From assembly GCA_041581935.1 (NCBI GenBank), contig JBFICP010000190.1, positions 1-6,336 on the forward strand: a DNA stretch of 6,336 nt. Reading direction: 5' to 3'. A program made the translations under genes and the position numbers. Origin of the DNA: JAABYT01 sp041581935 (GTDB lineage Bacteria; Pseudomonadota; Gammaproteobacteria; HK1). A model generated the notes under the pieces. That model was not told the origin of the DNA and made no database searches. It saw nothing but the letters and a program-made list of their open reading frames with translations. Below are positions 4,708 to 6,336 of the stretch, in pieces; position 1 is the first letter of the stretch; the number at the start of each line of letters is the position of its first letter.

Positions 4708-6336
4708 TCAAGGGTTGGCAGGTTGAGCAGTCGCGGCGACGGACTCGTGGCGTTGCTCGCCGATGCGCAGCAGGCTCGGCAGCAGTATCAGTGTGAACGC
4801 GGTGCTCACCGACATGCCGCCGACGATGACCGCCGCGAGTCCCCGATAGAGCTCGGTCCCCGGCCCGGGGATCAGCAGCAGCGGCAGCATGCCGAAAATG
4901 CTCGTCAACGTGCTCATCAGTATCGGGCGAAGCCGCAGCCCCACGGCCTGCTCCACCGCTTCGCGGCGGCCGAGACCGGAGCGCTCTGCGTTGCGCGTCT
5001 GGTGCACCAGCAGGATAGCATTGTTGACCACGAGTCCCAGCAGGATGATGAATCCGATCATGGTGAGCAGGTCCATGGGTTGGAACAGATTGATGCCCAG
5101 GTACGCGAGCCCGTCGTTCATTATCCACAGCGCAACCACGCTGCCGACCGTGGCCAGTGGCAGCGCAAGCAGCACCAGCAGACTGTCCTTGAATGACTGG
5201 AACAGCGCGCTCATCAGCAGATAGAGGATGACGATGGCAAGCAGGAAGCTGCCGCCCATGTTCCTGAGCGCCTCCTCGAGCTGATCGGCGGTGCCGGTGT
5301 AGCGGATTTCGCCGTCTTCGGGCAGCAACGCTTCCGCCACCGGCGCGACCTTTTCCTTGATGGTGGCCAGCGCTTCCTCGAGCGACATGTTCGGTGGCGG
5401 GCTCACCTGAAGGGTCACGCTGCGGCGCCGATCGAGGCGTCGAATCTCGCTCGGTCCCGCGGTGCGTACCACCCTGACGAGCTCGCTGACCGGCAACACC
5501 CCGGCCTGCGGCGTCGCCAGGGGGATGGAATCCAGCTCCTCCGGCGTTTGCCACGGCTGCACGCGCACGATGATGTCGCGGCGTTCCTCGCCGTCGAAGT
5601 AGTCGCCGACGAACAAACCCTCTCCCAGTGCCCGCGTGATCTGGGCCATTGTTTCGCGGTTCCAGCCCGCCTCGCGGATGCGACGCTCGTCGGGCACCAG
5701 GCGCAGCTCCGGTTCCGCAAGCTCGAGGCCCGGAAACGGCCGCACGTCGGCACCGGGCAATGCCTGCATGGTCGCGCCGAATGCAGCCTGAGCCGCCTGC
5801 ATGACGGTTTCCAAATCACGCCCCTGAAGATTGATATCGACTGTGCGACCCTCTCCGAAGCCACCGAAAAGAGATGCGCGCTTGGCGAACGCCAAGGTAT
5901 CGGGAAATCCGCGAACGACTTCGTTGAGTATCGGCACCAGGTCACCGGTCTCGTTCTCGTTCTCGGTGCGTGCGCCCATGAACACGCCTTGTGGAAAGGC
6001 GACGAAGAAGTACTGCTTGATTTGCGGCCGTTTCTCGCCGGTCAAGTAGGGTGCGATGCGCGCCGCGATCACATCGCCCATTTCCTTCTCGATGTGATCG
6101 ATGTTGACTCCGGGCGGCGGGATGATGAAAGCAAAGACAAGATTGCGATTACCCTCGGGCAGGTAGTCGGCCTTCGGCACGAGCAACCCGGTAACAGTCA
6201 CGGGCAGCGCTATCAGACCCACGATCCATAGCGCACGCCAGGGCGCTTCGGTGAGGCGCATGATGGTCTCCGTCATAGCCCGCCACCAGCCCGCGTGCCG
6301 ATCCTCGAGCTTTGCGTGCCTGAGCCAGGCGGCGGC
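4708..6336 (-). CDS. RND-family efflux pump inner-membrane subunit, C-terminal half (5' end outside window)
   Basis: The frame is open through the right edge, so the ATG at 6276 is internal and the gene begins beyond the window; 542 residues are visible. They match the second half of AcrB/HAE1-type pumps, trimeric proton-driven exporters that work with a membrane-fusion protein and an outer-membrane channel. Visible parts are TM7 (34-53), then LPEGNRNLVFAFIIPPPGV (59-77), the large periplasmic porter/docking loop (about 78-360, with an LxGRD-type segment at 170-174), and TM8 363-381, TM9 385-406, TM10 421-445, TM11 470-490 and TM12 497-522. LRLRPILMSTLTSIFGMLPL (467-486) is typical of the family. 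TM10 reads LVVNNAILL where AcrB has the relay lysine K940, so Asn replaces Lys. A short polar tail ends the protein. The substrate cannot be told. Partner genes are expected upstream, beyond the right edge. Confidence 0.93.
   Translation of the reverse strand, partial: AAAWLRHAKLEDRHAGWWRAMTETIMRLTEAPWRALWIVGLIALPVTVTGLLVPKADYLPEGNRNLVFAFIIPPPGVNIDHIEKEMGDVIAARIAPYLTGEKRPQIKQYFFVAFPQGVFMGARTENENETGDLVPILNEVVRGFPDTLAFAKRASLFGGFGEGRTVDINLQGRDLETVMQAAQAAFGATMQALPGADVRPFPGLELAEPELRLVPDERRIREAGWNRETMAQITRALGEGLFVGDYFDGEERRDIIVRVQPWQTPEELDSIPLATPQAGVLPVSELVRVVRTAGPSEIRRLDRRRSVTLQVSPPPNMSLEEALATIKEKVAPVAEALLPEDGEIRYTGTADQLEEALRNMGGSFLLAIVILYLLMSALFQSFKDSLLVLLALPLATVGSVVALWIMNDGLAYLGINLFQPMDLLTMIGFIILLGLVVNNAILLVHQTRNAERSGLGRREAVEQAVGLRLRPILMSTLTSIFGMLPLLLIPGPGTELYRGLAAVIVGGMSVSTAFTLILLPSLLRIGEQRHESVAATAQPANP

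Noticed and set aside
4435..5196. Plus-strand open frame (253 codons) running from the intergenic gap into the RND gene
   Set aside because: Mostly antisense to RND; Gln/His/Arg-rich composition with no recognisable motif and no ribosome binding site.
4604..5554. Minus-strand open frame (316 codons) overlapping the RND 3' end
   Set aside because: It is out of frame with the conserved RND protein and Arg/Gly/Ala-rich, as expected of an alternative frame in GC-rich sequence.
5548..6231. Long plus-strand open frame (227 codons) opposite the RND gene
   Set aside because: It lies wholly antisense to a clearly conserved RND coding frame, and its His/Arg/Leu-rich translation shows no domain. It is a shadow frame of GC-rich DNA.

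Overview
The window is GC-rich, densely coding DNA from a Gram-negative bacterium. It has an RND efflux pump and an exported coiled-coil protein with a Sec-type signal peptide. The gene content and codon use suggest a proteobacterium, perhaps gammaproteobacterial, but nothing here fixes the taxon. No tRNA, rRNA, insertion sequence, CRISPR array or phage gene was seen.

Layout from left to right. (1) Bases 1-315, plus strand: the C-terminal end of a protein that finishes in a PDE/adenylate-cyclase-type GAF domain; its 5' part lies outside the window. (2) Bases 312-848, minus strand: a small cysteine-dependent dual-specificity/tyrosine phosphatase of the CDKN3-like type, convergent with the GAF gene; the two stop codons overlap. 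(3) Bases 911-2146, minus strand: an APC-superfamily amino acid permease that appears to stop after TM11. (4) Bases 2183-4375, minus strand: a 730-residue exported, almost wholly coiled-coil protein with a C-terminal globular domain that I do not recognise. (5) Bases 4376-4707: a 332-base intergenic stretch holding a 17-bp interrupted inverted repeat (one mismatch) and a cluster of short repeats around a putative promoter. (6) Bases 4708-6336, minus strand: the C-terminal half (TM7-TM12) of an RND inner-membrane efflux pump, open at the right edge.

The coiled-coil, permease and phosphatase genes share a strand with gaps of 36 and 62 bases, and probably form one transcription unit read leftward from the repeat-rich region near 4430-4600. 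The RND gene is on the same strand but lies behind the 332-base gap, so it probably ends a separate upstream efflux operon. How the three operon genes work together is not known. An envelope-spanning coiled-coil protein, a membrane transporter and a cytoplasmic phosphatase could form an envelope or transport module, but this is inference from gene order alone. The best candidates for something undescribed are the coiled-coil protein, its operon, and the repeats in front of it.
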